Source: Mycobacterium sp. E796
GTDB taxonomy: Bacteria; Actinomycetota; Actinomycetes; Mycobacteriales; Mycobacteriaceae
Direction: 5' to 3'
Length of the DNA: 64,000 nucleotides
NCBI RefSeq assembly: GCF_001672815.1
Contig: NZ_LZKK01000267.1
Span: 1-64,000 of the forward strand
The position numbers were made by a program, and so were the translations under genes. Positions 43,427 through 56,135 of this stretch are shown one piece after another. How positions within the stretch are numbered: position 1 is the first letter of the stretch; each line of letters begins with the position of its first letter. Below the pieces are notes generated by a model. That model worked only from the letters and a program-made list of their open reading frames with translations. It was not told the origin of the DNA and made no database searches.

Positions 43427-44094
43427 CGCACCGCCCCGCTTTTCTGGCGGACCAGCTCGAGCAGGTGGGCGATCACCTGGGCCTCGCTCATGTCGCTGGT
43501 ATCGACGACCACCGCGTCGTCGGCCGCGCGTAGCGGCGACACCGGCCTTGTCGAGTCGAGATGGTCGCGGCGGCGCACGTCGGCCAGCACGCCCTCGTAG
43601 TCGTCGGGAAGCCCGGACGCGACGTTCTGGTCGTTGCGGCGTCGCGCACGGGTCTCGGCCGACGCGGTCAAAAAGATCTTCACCGGAGCGTCGGGCAATA
43701 CAACGGTTCCGATGTCGCGGCCCTCGACGACGACGTTGCCGGGCCCCTCTGCCAAGGCCCGCTGCAACCCCACCAGCCGCGCGCGAACGGCCGGCACCGC
43801 CGACACCGCCGAGACGGCCCGGGTCACTTCGTCGCCGCGGATCTCGACCGAGACATCCTTTCCCTCAAGGAAGTAGTGCTCATCGTCCACCGACAGCGGC
43901 ACCGTCGACGCCACGGTCGCGACGGCTTCGGCATCATCCGGGTCGACCCCCGCGCGCAGCACCGCCAGCGTGACGATCCGGTACATCGCCCCGGTATCCA
44001 GGTAGCGGGCGCCCAACGCAGCCGCCAAAGCCTTTGACACCGACGACTTTCCGGTTCCCGCCGGGCCGTCGATGGCGACAACGACGCCCGTCAC
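43423..44094 (-). CDS. cmk: Cytidylate kinase
   Basis: A 223-residue kinase that phosphorylates CMP/dCMP. P-loop [15 protein letters not shown] at residues 10-24, then YLDTGAMYR for nucleotide binding, and later [12 protein letters not shown] and RRRNDQ for the LID region. GTG start 44092-44094 overlaps the preceding stop. Length and order (between the pseudouridine synthase and der) match the M. tuberculosis arrangement. Confidence 0.96.
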   Translation of the reverse strand: MTGVVVAIDGPAGTGKSSVSKALAAALGARYLDTGAMYRIVTLAVLRAGVDPDDAEAVATVASTVPLSVDDEHYFLEGKDVSVEIRGDEVTRAVSAVSAVPAVRARLVGLQRALAEGPGNVVVEGRDIGTVVLPDAPVKIFLTASAETRARRRNDQNVASGLPDDYEGVLADVRRRDHLDSTRPVSPLRAADDAVVVDTSDMSEAQVIAHLLELVRQKSGAVR

Positions 44095-44834
44095 AGCCCG
44101 ACCGCCTTGTACAGCGCGCCGATCTCGTCTCGCCGCAACGCCCGGATGCTGCCCGGGCGCTGCTCGCCCAGCGACACCGCGCCGATGTCGGTGCGCACCA
44201 GCGCCTCCACCGGGAAGCCGGCGGCGCCCAGCAGCCGGCGCACGATGCGGTTGCGCCCCTCGTGCAATGTCAACCGCACCAGCGTCTTACCCGGGATCGC
44301 ATCCACCACGGCGAAGTCGTCGACGCGCGCCACCCCGTCGTCGAGCTCGATTCCGGCGCGCAGCCGCTTGCCCAGCCCGCGCGGCACCGTGCCCGCCACC
44401 GTCGCCAGGTAGGTCTTGGGCACCTCGTGGGAGGGATGCATCAGCCGGTGCGCCAGCTCGCCGTCGTTGGTCAGCAGGATCAGCCCCTCGGTGTCGGCGT
44501 CCAGCCGTCCGACGTGAAAGAGGTTCTTGTTGCCGCGGACCCGGCGCTCGATCAGGTCGCCGATGCACGGGCGGCCGCGTTCGTCCGACATGGTCGAGTG
44601 CATGCCGCGCGGCTTGTTCAGCGCCAGGTACACCATCGAGTCGTCGACGACCACCCGGGCCCCATCGACGCGGATCACCGAGGCGTCCGGGTCGACCCGC
44701 GTCCCGAGCTCGGTCACCACCTGCCCGTCAACCTCGACGCGGCCGTCGATAATCAGCTTCTCGGCCGCCCGCCGCGAGGCAATTCCGGCCTGGGACAAGA
44801 CTTTTTGCAGCCGGATCCCTTCAGTATCGGCCAT
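44091..44834 (-). CDS. rRNA pseudouridine synthase (RsuA/RluB family)
   Basis: A 247-residue protein from ATG 44832-44834 (a TTG one codon earlier is possible). N-terminal S4 RNA-binding domain ([20 protein letters not shown]), then the RsuA/RluB catalytic domain with [16 protein letters not shown] containing the catalytic Asp, and [16 protein letters not shown]. It converts a uridine in 23S or 16S rRNA to pseudouridine. It is coupled to scpB (TGATG) and cmk (GTGA). Homologue of Rv1711. Confidence 0.94.
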   Translation of the reverse strand: MADTEGIRLQKVLSQAGIASRRAAEKLIIDGRVEVDGQVVTELGTRVDPDASVIRVDGARVVVDDSMVYLALNKPRGMHSTMSDERGRPCIGDLIERRVRGNKNLFHVGRLDADTEGLILLTNDGELAHRLMHPSHEVPKTYLATVAGTVPRGLGKRLRAGIELDDGVARVDDFAVVDAIPGKTLVRLTLHEGRNRIVRRLLGAAGFPVEALVRTDIGAVSLGEQRPGSIRALRRDEIGALYKAVGL

Positions 44835-45532
44835 CAATCCTTGTCCACATCGAAGGACAGCGACTGCTCGGACGCCGAACCGCCCGCGAGTTTGATGAAA
44901 CGTGGCTCGCTGTCCAGGGATTCGGTGAGGTCCTCGATCGTGTCGACGTCGGGAAGCAGCGGCGCGATGTCGGGAAGGTCGCCCAGCGACTCCAACCCGA
45001 GGCGCTCCAGGAACAGCTCGGTGGTGGCGAACGTCGTCGCGCCGGTGTCGTCGTCGACGCCGGCCTCGGTGATCAGGCCGCGGGCCAGCAGGGTGCGCAT
45101 GACGGCGTCCACGTTGACGCCGCGCACCGCGCTCACCCGCGCGCGGGTCACAGGCTGGCGGTAGGCGACCACGGCCAGCGTCTCCAGCGCGGCGCGGGTG
45201 AGTTTGGATCGCGCGCCGTCCAGCAGCAGCTTCTCGACGTAGGGGGCGAAGCGGGCGCGGGTGTACATCCGCCAGCCCTCGCTGTTCTGCCGCAGGTCGA
45301 TGCCGCTCTCGCGCTCGGCGAGTTCCTCGGACATCTGCTGCAGCTTGGCCGCGATACGGTAAACGGGCTGTCCGGTGGCCGCGCCCAGCGCCTCGACGGT
45401 GACCGGGGTGTCCACCACCAGCAACAGCGCCTCCAGCACCGAGCCGAGTTCGTCGGCGTCCATCGGCGCCGCCTCGGCGATCTCGATCCCCAGATCGATC
45501 TCGGGCAGCTCTTCGGGCAACTCTTCAGTCAT
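44834..45532 (-). CDS. scpB: Segregation and condensation protein B
   Basis: A 232-residue ScpB with two winged-helix domains (about residues 25-190) and acidic, less conserved ends. VVAYRQPVTRARVSAVRGV is the family's most conserved stretch. ScpB pairs with ScpA and SMC in chromosome condensation and segregation. The ATG overlaps the scpA stop (ATGA). Confidence 0.95.
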   Translation of the reverse strand: MTEELPEELPEIDLGIEIAEAAPMDADELGSVLEALLLVVDTPVTVEALGAATGQPVYRIAAKLQQMSEELAERESGIDLRQNSEGWRMYTRARFAPYVEKLLLDGARSKLTRAALETLAVVAYRQPVTRARVSAVRGVNVDAVMRTLLARGLITEAGVDDDTGATTFATTELFLERLGLESLGDLPDIAPLLPDVDTIEDLTESLDSEPRFIKLAGGSASEQSLSFDVDKD

Positions 45533-46329
45533 TCGTCACGCACTTCTGCCGGCCGTTCCCCGGTCCACGAAATTTGGAGCACGCCAAGCGGCTCTGACTG
45601 GTCGAATGCTACCGTCCGGGTCCGATACAGCTCGAGCAGCGCTAGAAAGCGGCCGACGACCTCCAGCGGCGCCTCGCAGTCGGCGACCAGCTCGGAAAAC
45701 GTCGCCCACTGGCCGCTGCCGCGGGCCTCCAGGATCTCCAGCAACTTCTTGGCCTGCTCGGGAACCGAGACCGCCACCTCGTGCAGGTGCCCGATCGACA
45801 CCGTCGGCACCGGGCGCGGGGTGAACGCGACCGCCGCGATCTGGGCGAAGCGTTCGGCGTCGACGCCGAGCATCACCTCGGGGAGCAGCTCGGTGAACCG
45901 GTCCTCCAGCGACACCGCGCGCGGGTAGCTGCGCGGCGCGGCGGCCTCCAGCTCGGCGAACATCTCCGCGACGTGCTTGAACGCCCGGTACTGCAGCAGC
46001 CGGGCGAACAGCAGGTCGCGCACCTCCAGCAGCGCCAGGTCCTCCTCGTCGTCGATCTGCCCGGCCGGCAGCAGGCGCGCCGCCTTGAGGTCGAGCAGCG
46101 TCGCGGCGATCACCAGGAACGCGGTGGTCTCCTCCAGCCCCAGCTGGGAGCCGATCGCTTTGGTGTAGGCGATGAAGTCGTCGGTGACCTGGTGCAGCGC
46201 CACCTCGGTGACGTCGAGGCGGTGGGCGAAGATCAGCTGCAGGAGTAGGTCGAACGGCCCCTCGAAGTTCGTGAGGCGGACCTGGAAGCCGGTCTGGGGT
46301 GGCGCCTCACCGTTGGCGGTTGAGTTCAC
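45529..46329 (-). CDS. scpA: Segregation and condensation protein A (kleisin)
   Basis: A 266-residue kleisin. The N-terminal SMC-binding part has FEGPFDLLLQLI, a conserved FLVIAATLLDLKAARLLP follows, and a C-terminal winged helix ends the protein. The start is GTG 46327-46329, overlapping the parA-like stop (GTGA); the open frame runs further upstream only as a shadow. It bridges SMC heads together with ScpB. Confidence 0.95.
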   Translation of the reverse strand: MNSTANGEAPPQTGFQVRLTNFEGPFDLLLQLIFAHRLDVTEVALHQVTDDFIAYTKAIGSQLGLEETTAFLVIAATLLDLKAARLLPAGQIDDEEDLALLEVRDLLFARLLQYRAFKHVAEMFAELEAAAPRSYPRAVSLEDRFTELLPEVMLGVDAERFAQIAAVAFTPRPVPTVSIGHLHEVAVSVPEQAKKLLEILEARGSGQWATFSELVADCEAPLEVVGRFLALLELYRTRTVAFDQSEPLGVLQISWTGERPAEVRDE

Positions 46330-47246
46330 GCGCCGAATCGGTGGATGAACTCGCGGGCCAACGCGCGGTAGGCGATCGCGCCGGTCGATCGGGGCGCCCA
46401 GGTGGTGATCGGTTCGCCCGCCACGCTGGTCTCCGGGAACCGGACGGTCCGGGTGATGACGGTGTCGAACACCAGGTCCCCGAACCGCTCGACGACGCGG
46501 GCCATCACCTCGCGCGCGTTGACGGTGCGCGGGTCGTAACGGGTGAGCAGGATGCCGCTGATCTCCAGCTTCGGGTTGAGCCGGTCGCGCACCTTGTCGA
46601 CGGTGTCGGTGAGCAGCGCCAGGCCGCGCAGCGAGAAGTACTCGCACTCGGTCGGGATCACCACGCCGTCGGCGCAGGCCAGCCCGTTGACGGTGAGCAG
46701 GCCCAGCGACGGCTGGCAGTCGATCAGCACGTAGTCGTAGCGGTCCAGCACCGGGTACAGCGCGCGGCCCAGGGTCTGCTCGCGGCCCACCTCGTTGACG
46801 AGCTGGATCTCGGCGGCCGACAGGTCGATGTTGCTGGGCACCAGGTCCATGTGGTTGATCCGGGTCTTGAGCAGCACGTCGTCGATCGACACCCGCGGTT
46901 CCACGAGCACGTTGTGGATGGTCTTGTCCAGCTCGTAGTGCGGCACGCCCAGGCCCGCGGACAGGGCACCCTGCGGGTCCATGTCCACCAGCAGCACGCG
47001 GCGGCCGTACTCGGCCAGCGCGGCGCCCAGGTTGATGGTCGACGTGGTCTTCCCGACGCCGCCCTTCTGGTTGCACATCGCGACGACCTTGGCGGGGCCG
47101 TGCGAAGTGCGCGGCGCCGGCTCGGGGATCGCCCGCGGCGGGCGTCCCGTCAAGCCGATCTCGACGCCGTTTTCCGGGTGCTCGGTCATCACGCCCGGCG
47201 TGTTCGGGAGGTGAACATCGCTCGAAAGTCTAACGGCTTCGCGCAT
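46326..47246 (-). CDS. ParA/Soj-type ATPase (Rv1708-like)
   Basis: A 306-residue deviant-Walker ATPase: KGGVGKTTSTINLG near residues 60-73, LLVDMDPQG, and YVLIDCQPSLG. The first 50 residues are a variable, proline-rich extension; a second ATG at residue 20 (MTEHPENG) is an alternative start. There is no ParB gene beside it; instead it is coupled to scpA and scpB, as in other mycobacteria, suggesting a chromosome-organisation role distinct from the parAB locus near oriC. Partner unknown. Confidence 0.92.
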   Translation of the reverse strand: MREAVRLSSDVHLPNTPGVMTEHPENGVEIGLTGRPPRAIPEPAPRTSHGPAKVVAMCNQKGGVGKTTSTINLGAALAEYGRRVLLVDMDPQGALSAGLGVPHYELDKTIHNVLVEPRVSIDDVLLKTRINHMDLVPSNIDLSAAEIQLVNEVGREQTLGRALYPVLDRYDYVLIDCQPSLGLLTVNGLACADGVVIPTECEYFSLRGLALLTDTVDKVRDRLNPKLEISGILLTRYDPRTVNAREVMARVVERFGDLVFDTVITRTVRFPETSVAGEPITTWAPRSTGAIAYRALAREFIHRFGA

Positions 47247-47376
47247 TTAACCGGGGCGCCGCGCTGGCGAGTCACCAGCCAATATGGGCGGAAATCGCTG
47301 GTCGAGCGCTCATGCGTAAGGGGAGTTAACTTCAGTCACACCAGCAACATTCGGGAGGTCGCTATCGTGGTTTTAC

Positions 47377-48129
47377 ATGGACCTCAAGCGGAGGCTGCCC
47401 ATCCTGCGCTGGTCGGTGTTGCGGATGGCCACCGGCGTGCGCAACATCACCAGGACGGGCCAGATCGGTGACGGCCGCGAGGTGGCCGCCGCCGAATACG
47501 TGCTGCGGAACGCCCGCGCCGGCGACGTCGACGACGCGTTGGCCGCCCTGGACAAGTTCGCCTACGAGAAGTCGATGCTGATGAGCATCGGCGACGAGAA
47601 GGGGCTCCTGCTCGATGCGGCCGTGCGCCGTGCCGATCCCGCGCTGGCGCTCGAGCTGGGCACCTACTGCGGCTACGGCGCCCTGCGGATCGCCCGCGCC
47701 GCCCCCACGGCCAAGGTGTATTCCGTCGAGCTCGCCGAGGCCAACGCCGTCAACGCCCGCCGGATCTGGGAGCACGCCGGCGTAGCCGACCGGGTCACCT
47801 GTGTCGTCGGCACCATCGACGACGGCGGGCGCACCCTGGACGCGCTGGCCGGCGAGCACGGATTTACTTCGGGGGCATTGGATTTCGTGTTTCTGGATCA
47901 CGACAAGGACGCCTACCTGGGCGACCTGATGAGCATCGTCGATCGGGGCTGGCTGCATCCGGGCGCGATCGTGGTCGCCGACAACGTGCGAATCCCCGGT
48001 GCGCCGAAGTACCGCGAATACATGCGCCAGCAACAGGGCAAGGGGTGGAACACCGTCGAGCACAAGACGCACGTCGAGTACCAGTCGATGGTGTCCGACC
48101 TGGTGCTGGAGTCCGAATACCTGGGCTAG
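47377..48129 (+). CDS. SAM-dependent O-methyltransferase (catechol-OMT-like)
   Basis: A 250-residue class I methyltransferase. SAM-binding ALELGTYCGYGALRIA (about residues 90-105), acidic VYSVELAEAN, and metal/catalytic region DFVFLDHDKDAYL with VADNVRIPG. These match the catechol O-methyltransferase-like proteins (M. tuberculosis Rv1703c). The substrate is unproven. It is divergent from the parA-like gene and convergent with xerD, separated from the latter by a strong terminator. Confidence 0.9.
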   Translation: MDLKRRLPILRWSVLRMATGVRNITRTGQIGDGREVAAAEYVLRNARAGDVDDALAALDKFAYEKSMLMSIGDEKGLLLDAAVRRADPALALELGTYCGYGALRIARAAPTAKVYSVELAEANAVNARRIWEHAGVADRVTCVVGTIDDGGRTLDALAGEHGFTSGALDFVFLDHDKDAYLGDLMSIVDRGWLHPGAIVVADNVRIPGAPKYREYMRQQQGKGWNTVEHKTHVEYQSMVSDLVLESEYLG

Positions 48130-48140
48130 ATTGACCGTGA

Positions 48141-48192
48141 GCAGACACAAAAGCCCCCGACACGCCGACGAAATGGGGGCTTTTGCGTCTGC
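48141..48192. terminator. Strong bidirectional intrinsic terminator
   Basis: An 18-base stem (48141-48158 with 48175-48192; one mismatch near the base) containing AAAAGCCCCC/GGGGGCTTTT, loop of 16 bases. The A-tract/T-tract at both sides lets it work for the methyltransferase (+) and xerD (-). Confidence 0.85.
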
Positions 48193-48222
48193 TCGCGCCG
48201 TTATTGCGCCCGGTCCCGCCAA

Positions 48223-49160
48223 TTATTGCGCGCGCGGGTGCGCCCCGGCCCACACCTCGCGCAGCGCGTGCACGGTGACCAGCGTGTAGATCTGCGTCGT
48301 CGTTACCGACGCGTGCCCGAGGAGCTCCTGCACGACGCGAACGTCGGCGCCGCCCTCCAGCAGGTGGGTCGCAAAGGAATGCCGCAGCATGTGCGGCGAC
48401 ACGCCCGAGGTGATCCCGGCGCGCTCGGCGGCGTCCTGCAGCACCTGCCACGCGCTCTGCCGCGACAGCCGGCCGCCGCGGGCGTTGAGGAAGATGGCCG
48501 GCGTGCCGCGGCCGCGCCGTGCCAGGTCGGGGCGGCCGCGCACCAGGTAGGCGTCCAGCGCCTGCACGGCGGGGCGCCCGATGGGCACAAGTCGCTGCTT
48601 ACCGCCCTTGCCGCGCAGCAGCACCGACCGTGCCTCGGTGTCGATGTCGTCGACGTCGAGGCCGACGGCCTCGGAGATCCGAGATCCGGTGGAGTACAAC
48701 AACTCCAGCAGGGCACGGTTGCGCAGCGTCAGCGGGCCGTCGCTCGGGCCGTCCCCGCCGGCGCCTTCGAGCAGCGCCAGCACCTGGTCGATCGTCAGGC
48801 TCTTGGGAAGCCGACGGCCGGGCGTCGGGGGGCGCACGGCCCGAGCCACATCCAGCTCGGCGAGGCCTTCGGCGGCGGCGAACCGGTGCAGACCGCGCAC
48901 CGCGATCAGCGCCCGCGCCGCCGACACCGCCGACAGCGCCGCCGTCCCGGCGTCGGGGTCGCCGCGGCGCAGCGAGACGAGGAACTCGCTGACGTCGTCC
49001 TCGCCGACCTTGGCCAGGTCGTGAATTCCGCGGTCCGACAGGTGCTTCGAATAGCGGCGCAGGTCGCGGCGATAGGAGGTCAGCGTGTTCTTCGCCACGC
49101 CCCGTTCGATGGTCAGGTGGTCGAGGTAGCCCTGCAGCTGGGTGTCCAGAACCGCCGCCG

Positions 49161-49164
<4 letters not shown>
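48223..49164 (-). CDS. xerD: Tyrosine recombinase XerD
   Basis: A 313-residue recombinase. N-terminal SAM-like core-binding domain, then the catalytic domain with Arg in [10 protein letters not shown], Lys in RGKGGKQR, and [10 protein letters not shown]...[13 protein letters not shown] carrying HxxR, His and the nucleophile Tyr. It resolves chromosome dimers at dif with XerC. ATG overlaps the NUDIX stop (ATGA). Context pyrG-NUDIX-xerD is standard, so this is the housekeeping enzyme, not an element integrase. Confidence 0.95.
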
Positions 49165-51669
<2,505 letters not shown>

Positions 51670-52614
51670 TTACTGGGGCACGGTGATCGAGGTGGCGCCG
51701 TGCCCGGTGCCGTACTGCCCGATGTGGCCGCCGTTGATCAGATCGTGCAGGCCCAGGACCGTCGTGATCCGTCCCGGCGCGGCGTCGATGTCGTCGACGG
51801 TGCTGATCGCCGTGTTCATGCCGGCGTCGGCGCGGGCGGTGGCGACCGCCGCGCCCCCCGTCGCCGAGCCGTCGCGGCCCGCCAGCAGGGTGCCCGAGCC
51901 GTGGGGTGCAAGTGCGGCGGAGAACCGGGCCACGCTCACGCCCTGATTGCCGGCGTCCTGCGGCAATGCGCCGCCGGTCACGACCAGCGCGGCGTTGGCC
52001 GCCCCCAGGTGGTCGGCGGGCTGATAGGTGATGAAGCCGGTGTCGCGCAGCGACGCCAGCACGGTGTCGCGCTGCGCGTCGTCGATCGGCGGGGTGGCCG
52101 GGTTGGCGTTGATCAGCATGGCGATGCCGAGCAGGTCGCCGGCCTGCGAGCCCTGGTCGACGAGCTTGGTGCTCAACTGCTGACCGGCGGGCAGGATCGA
52201 GGAGTTCACCACCGTCCGCAGCTTCTCCGCGGAGTTGGCGTCGACGAACTCCTGGGTGAGCGAGACCGTTCCGGCGACGGTTCCGCCGGCCTGGCCGATG
52301 AATTTCGCGATCGCGGCGACGTCGTCGTCCCGGGCGTCCGGGGTGCGGAACATCACCACCGACTTCCCACCCAGCGCGTCGTGCACGATCCGGCCGGCCA
52401 GCTGGTTGTCGAAATTGTTTGCGGCGGCAAGCTTTTCGTTCATCGCGTTCTTCTGGTCGTTCAGCCCGTTGATCTGGGTGTACAGGTCGCGCTTCTCGTC
52501 ACGCAGGCTGGACAGCAGGGTGTCCGAGAGGAATCCGGAGCCCAGCACGACGCCCACGGCCAACGCCAGGAAGACCGCGGCCAGGGATAGGGCGTGTTGG
52601 CGTAACGAGATCAT
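51670..52614 (-). CDS. mctB: Copper transport outer-membrane-type protein MctB
   Basis: A 314-residue protein. An uncleaved N-terminal membrane helix (residues 9-30, AAVFLALAVGVVLGSGFL) precedes a coiled-coil-like stretch (about 35-65) and an extracytoplasmic alpha/beta domain. By position (between steA and pyrG) and sequence it is the homologue of Rv1698, linked to copper resistance. It has few cysteines. A 23-base gap to steA suggests co-transcription. Confidence 0.9.
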   Translation of the reverse strand: MISLRQHALSLAAVFLALAVGVVLGSGFLSDTLLSSLRDEKRDLYTQINGLNDQKNAMNEKLAAANNFDNQLAGRIVHDALGGKSVVMFRTPDARDDDVAAIAKFIGQAGGTVAGTVSLTQEFVDANSAEKLRTVVNSSILPAGQQLSTKLVDQGSQAGDLLGIAMLINANPATPPIDDAQRDTVLASLRDTGFITYQPADHLGAANAALVVTGGALPQDAGNQGVSVARFSAALAPHGSGTLLAGRDGSATGGAAVATARADAGMNTAISTVDDIDAAPGRITTVLGLHDLINGGHIGQYGTGHGATSITVPQ

Positions 52615-52637
52615 TTAACGCACCGTTCGTCGAAAAG

Positions 52638-53819
52638 CTATGTGAGCAAGTGCTGTATCCACAGGGTGAAGTGGTTCCAGTAGTGGGTGATCCAGTGCAT
52701 CACCACGCCGTCGGTGCGCGAGACCCACAGCGCGACGATGACGGCGATCAGCATCGTCAGCGCCAGCAGCGCGATGGCGCCCGCCGAAATGTGGTTGCGG
52801 TACAAGGTCGCAACGGCCTTGGCGTCGACCACCTTCTCCCCCACCCGAAGCCGCGTCAGGAACGTCGAGGGGTTGCTCTGGGTGCGGTTGCGGTCGAAGA
52901 ACGTCTCGATGTTGGCGGTGTGGCCGGCCGTCACGAGCAACGCGGCACCGTGGTGGTCGGCCAGCAGCAAGGCCAGGTCGACCGCCGAACCGGCGGCCGG
53001 GAAGGTCATCGCCCCGACGCCGAGGTCCTGGATCCGTTCCAGGCCCGGCGCGTGGCCGTCGGCGTCGGCGGGCAGCACGACCTGGGCGCCGCACTTGAGG
53101 GTGTCGGTGCTGATCTGGTCGGGGTCGCCGACGATGATCTGGGGGCGATAACCGTTCTTGCGCAACACATCCGCACCGGTGCCGACGCCGATGAGCACCG
53201 GCTGGTACTCCTTGATGAACGGTTTGAGGGAGCGCAGCTCGTCCTCGGCGCTGGGCTCGTCGGCCACGATCACCACGTGCCGGCGGCGCAGGTCGACGTC
53301 GATGTCGGGGATGCCGATGCCGTCGATCAACAGCGGGCTCTCGCTCTTGATGAACTCGATCGTGTTGCCGGCGAACGCCTCCAGGTGGGCCGCGAGGCCG
53401 CTCTTGGCCTCCCGCATCAGGTCGGCGATGTCGTGGTCGGTGCGCTCGGTGCCGCGGACCAGCCGCCGGTCACCGGAATACACGCCGCCCTCGTAGAGGC
53501 GGATCTTGGCGCCGTCCTTGACCTTCTTGAAGACGTCGGGCCCGGTCTCGTCGATCAGGGTCACCCCGTTGTTGACCAGAACCTCGGGGCCAAGATTCGG
53601 GTAGCGCCCCGACACCGACGGCGACGCGTTGACGACGGCGGCGATGTCGGCCTCCACCAACGCGTCCGCTGTGATGCGGTCCAGATCCAGGATGTCGAGC
53701 ACCACGATGTCGCCGGGACACACCCTGCGCAGCAGGCGATCGATGTTCCGGTCGACCCGGGCGGTGCCGGTGAGGCCCGGCCGTGTCGTGTTACGCGAAA
53801 GCAGACCTGACATCTTCAT
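52638..53819 (-). CDS. steA: SteA-like protein with thiamin-pyrophosphokinase fold
   Basis: A 393-residue protein from ATG 53817-53819 (MKMSGLLSRN). An N-terminal domain (GTARVDRNIDRLLRRV) is followed by a central thiamin-pyrophosphokinase-like part (VIVADEPSAEDELRSL, IIVGDPDQIS) and a C-terminal membrane helix (about residues 345-367). It matches Rv1697; in Corynebacterium the homologue works with SteB in cell division and septal wall growth. Its partner here may be the adjacent MctB/SteB-like protein. Confidence 0.9.
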   Translation of the reverse strand: MKMSGLLSRNTTRPGLTGTARVDRNIDRLLRRVCPGDIVVLDILDLDRITADALVEADIAAVVNASPSVSGRYPNLGPEVLVNNGVTLIDETGPDVFKKVKDGAKIRLYEGGVYSGDRRLVRGTERTDHDIADLMREAKSGLAAHLEAFAGNTIEFIKSESPLLIDGIGIPDIDVDLRRRHVVIVADEPSAEDELRSLKPFIKEYQPVLIGVGTGADVLRKNGYRPQIIVGDPDQISTDTLKCGAQVVLPADADGHAPGLERIQDLGVGAMTFPAAGSAVDLALLLADHHGAALLVTAGHTANIETFFDRNRTQSNPSTFLTRLRVGEKVVDAKAVATLYRNHISAGAIALLALTMLIAVIVALWVSRTDGVVMHWITHYWNHFTLWIQHLLT

Positions 53820-53966
53820 GGGGGCGATTCTGTCCGCGAAGCCAGGGCGAGGCGAGTAGGCGCGCCGTAACATCTGCCTCATAAGTTATCTAGAGTCACA
53901 TTAGTAACAGGCTGATCCCGGTTCGGTCGCGGTGAGGGTGGGAGGTGAGTGCCCGAACCTCGACAG

Positions 53967-54251
53967 TCACGAAGGGCGGCCGGAGGGCACGCCGGTGGGA
54001 TGGCTGGGGCTGTGATGCCTGTGTGCGTGGTTCCAAAGGTTCACAGCAAGCAAGACGCCGACGTAAACGAGGAATGTGGTCAACACCAGGACGACGAGCC
54101 TTTTGCGCTGCCGGCCGCGGGCGCTCACCAGACCATAAATCACCGCACCCAGTGGCAAACCGATTAGTAGCACCGCTGCGACTGCAACCCCCGCATATTC
54201 GGCCCAAGGCCCGGACGTGGCTGTGTTCAATGCCAGGCTAATTCGCTGCAT
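53967..54251 (-). CDS. Small two-helix membrane protein, hypothetical
   Basis: A 94-residue frame from ATG 54249-54251 (a TTG ten codons upstream is an alternative). Two hydrophobic segments (about residues 18-41 and 50-72) and a His/Pro/Ser-rich tail. It lies between steA and recN, where M. tuberculosis has no annotated gene as far as I recall. Coding potential rests on the two clean membrane segments only. Confidence 0.5.
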   Translation of the reverse strand: MQRISLALNTATSGPWAEYAGVAVAAVLLIGLPLGAVIYGLVSARGRQRKRLVVLVLTTFLVYVGVLLAVNLWNHAHRHHSPSHPTGVPSGRPS

Positions 54252-54376
54252 TGCCGCACCGTAGACCAAGCCGATCAACAAGGGCTACAACTTCTGATTC
54301 TGGAGGCGAGGGCGCGCATCTGTACGCAGTTTGCGGCGTGTCGGCGTACAAACGCGGACGCACGCGTGGAGGGGGA

Positions 54377-56128
54377 CTAGTCGGCGTCGGCCTGGGCGGT
54401 CTCGAGCAGTTCCCGGGCGTGCGCGCGGGCGCTGTCGGAGTCGCCGAGGCCCGCGAGCATCCGCGCCAGCTCGGCGACCCGCTCGTCGCCGCTCGCCCGG
54501 CGCACCACGCTGGTGCCCTTGGGTCCGGCGCTGTGCACCACCAGGTGCACGTCGCCGTAGGCGGCGACCTGCGGCAGGTGCGTGACCACGATGACCTGAT
54601 GCGTGCGGGCCAGCCGCGCGAGCCGCCGGCCAATCTGGACCGCGGCGCGGCCGCCGACGCCGGCGTCCACCTCGTCGAACACCATCGTGGTGCCGGCGGC
54701 CGAGGCCGCCAAGACAACCTCTAACGCCAGCATGACGCGGGACAGCTCGCCGCCGGAGGCGCTCTTGGCCAGCGGCAGCACGGTCATGCCGCGATGCGCC
54801 GCGAAGCCGAACTCGACCTGGTCGATGCCGTCACTGCCGGCGCGAACCGTCTCGCCCGAGGGCAGCGTCAGGGTGGCGGGATCGTCCGGGTCAGTTGCCA
54901 CATCGATGGCCACGTCGATGGTGAACTCGGCGTCGGCCATCGCCAGCCCGGACAGTTCCGCGGTCACCGCCTTGGCCAGCCGCTTGGCGGCCTTGCGCCG
55001 AACCTTACCGAGATCGACTGCGGCGTCGCCCAATTCGCGCGCCAGCTCGTCGACACGGCGTTGCAGCGCGGTGATCGCCTCTTCGGACACGTCGAGTTGC
55101 GCCAGCCGCTCCCGCGATTCGCCCGCCCACCGCAGCACCCCGTCGATGTCGGCGGCGTACTTGCGGGTCAGCGTGCGCAGCTGGGCCTGGCGAGCCAGCT
55201 TGGATTCCAGCGCGCTCGCATCGACGGGCAGCTCGTCGAGGAAGCCGCCCAGTTCGTGAGCCGCGTCGTCGACCACCGTCAGCGCCTCGGCGATCTGGCC
55301 GGCCAATGCCTGCAGCGTGGCGTCGTCGGTGGATTCGAGTGCGGCCCTTGCCTTTCCGAGACAGTCGATCGCGCCCCCGCCGAGCCCGTCGCCGTCGTCG
55401 GCCGACAACGCGGCGCGCGCCGTGGCGGCGGCCTCGCGCAGCGTGTCCAGCTCCGAGAGGCGCAGGACGTCGGCGACGAGCGCGTCGTCTTCCCCGGGTT
55501 GCGGGTCGACGGTGTCGATCTCGTTCAGCGCGAACTGCAATCGGTCGGCCTCCTGCGCGAGCTCGCGGGCTCGCTCGCGGCGGTCGATCAGGTCGCGGCG
55601 CGCCGTCAGCCACGCCTCGCGGAGCTTGCGGTATCGCTCGAGGGCGGGACCGGCCTCGGCGAAGCGGTCCAGCGCGCCGCGTTGCTCTTCGGCCCGCATC
55701 AGGCGCAGCTGGTCGTTCTGCCCATGCAGGGTGAGCAGCTCGGTGGTGAAGTCGCCCAACGACTTGGCGGGCACGCTGCGCCCGCCAAGGGAAGCTCGCG
55801 ACGGTCCGTCGCGGCTGACCGAGCGCAGCGCGATCACGCTGCCGTCCTCGTCACGCTCGGCGCCCAAGTCTTCCAGGATCGCGTCCAGTTGCGCCGCCGT
55901 CTCGTCGTCGAGATCGGTTGTGGTGAAACGGCCTTCGACGACGGCGCGGTCGGCCCCCGAGCGGACCCGGTTCGGGTCGGCCCGGCCCCCGCCGAGCAGG
56001 TGCAGCCCGGTCACCACCATGGTCTTGCCGGTGCCGGTCTCGCCGGTCAGCACCGTCAGGCCGTGGCCGAACTCCCCGACCGCGGCGCTGATGGCACCCA
56101 GCGACTCGATGCGTATTTCGGTAAGCAC
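54377..56128 (-). CDS. recN: DNA repair protein RecN
   Basis: A 583-residue SMC-like ATPase. N-terminal Walker A GETGTGKTMVV (about residues 29-39), a long coiled-coil middle (about 150-380) and C-terminal signature SASGGELSRVMLALEV with Walker B MVFDEVDAGVGG. It helps double-strand-break repair. GTG start 56126-56128, seven bases after nadK. Length is normal. Confidence 0.96.
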   Translation of the reverse strand: MLTEIRIESLGAISAAVGEFGHGLTVLTGETGTGKTMVVTGLHLLGGGRADPNRVRSGADRAVVEGRFTTTDLDDETAAQLDAILEDLGAERDEDGSVIALRSVSRDGPSRASLGGRSVPAKSLGDFTTELLTLHGQNDQLRLMRAEEQRGALDRFAEAGPALERYRKLREAWLTARRDLIDRRERARELAQEADRLQFALNEIDTVDPQPGEDDALVADVLRLSELDTLREAAATARAALSADDGDGLGGGAIDCLGKARAALESTDDATLQALAGQIAEALTVVDDAAHELGGFLDELPVDASALESKLARQAQLRTLTRKYAADIDGVLRWAGESRERLAQLDVSEEAITALQRRVDELARELGDAAVDLGKVRRKAAKRLAKAVTAELSGLAMADAEFTIDVAIDVATDPDDPATLTLPSGETVRAGSDGIDQVEFGFAAHRGMTVLPLAKSASGGELSRVMLALEVVLAASAAGTTMVFDEVDAGVGGRAAVQIGRRLARLARTHQVIVVTHLPQVAAYGDVHLVVHSAGPKGTSVVRRASGDERVAELARMLAGLGDSDSARAHARELLETAQADAD

Positions 56129-56135
56129 CCGGTCA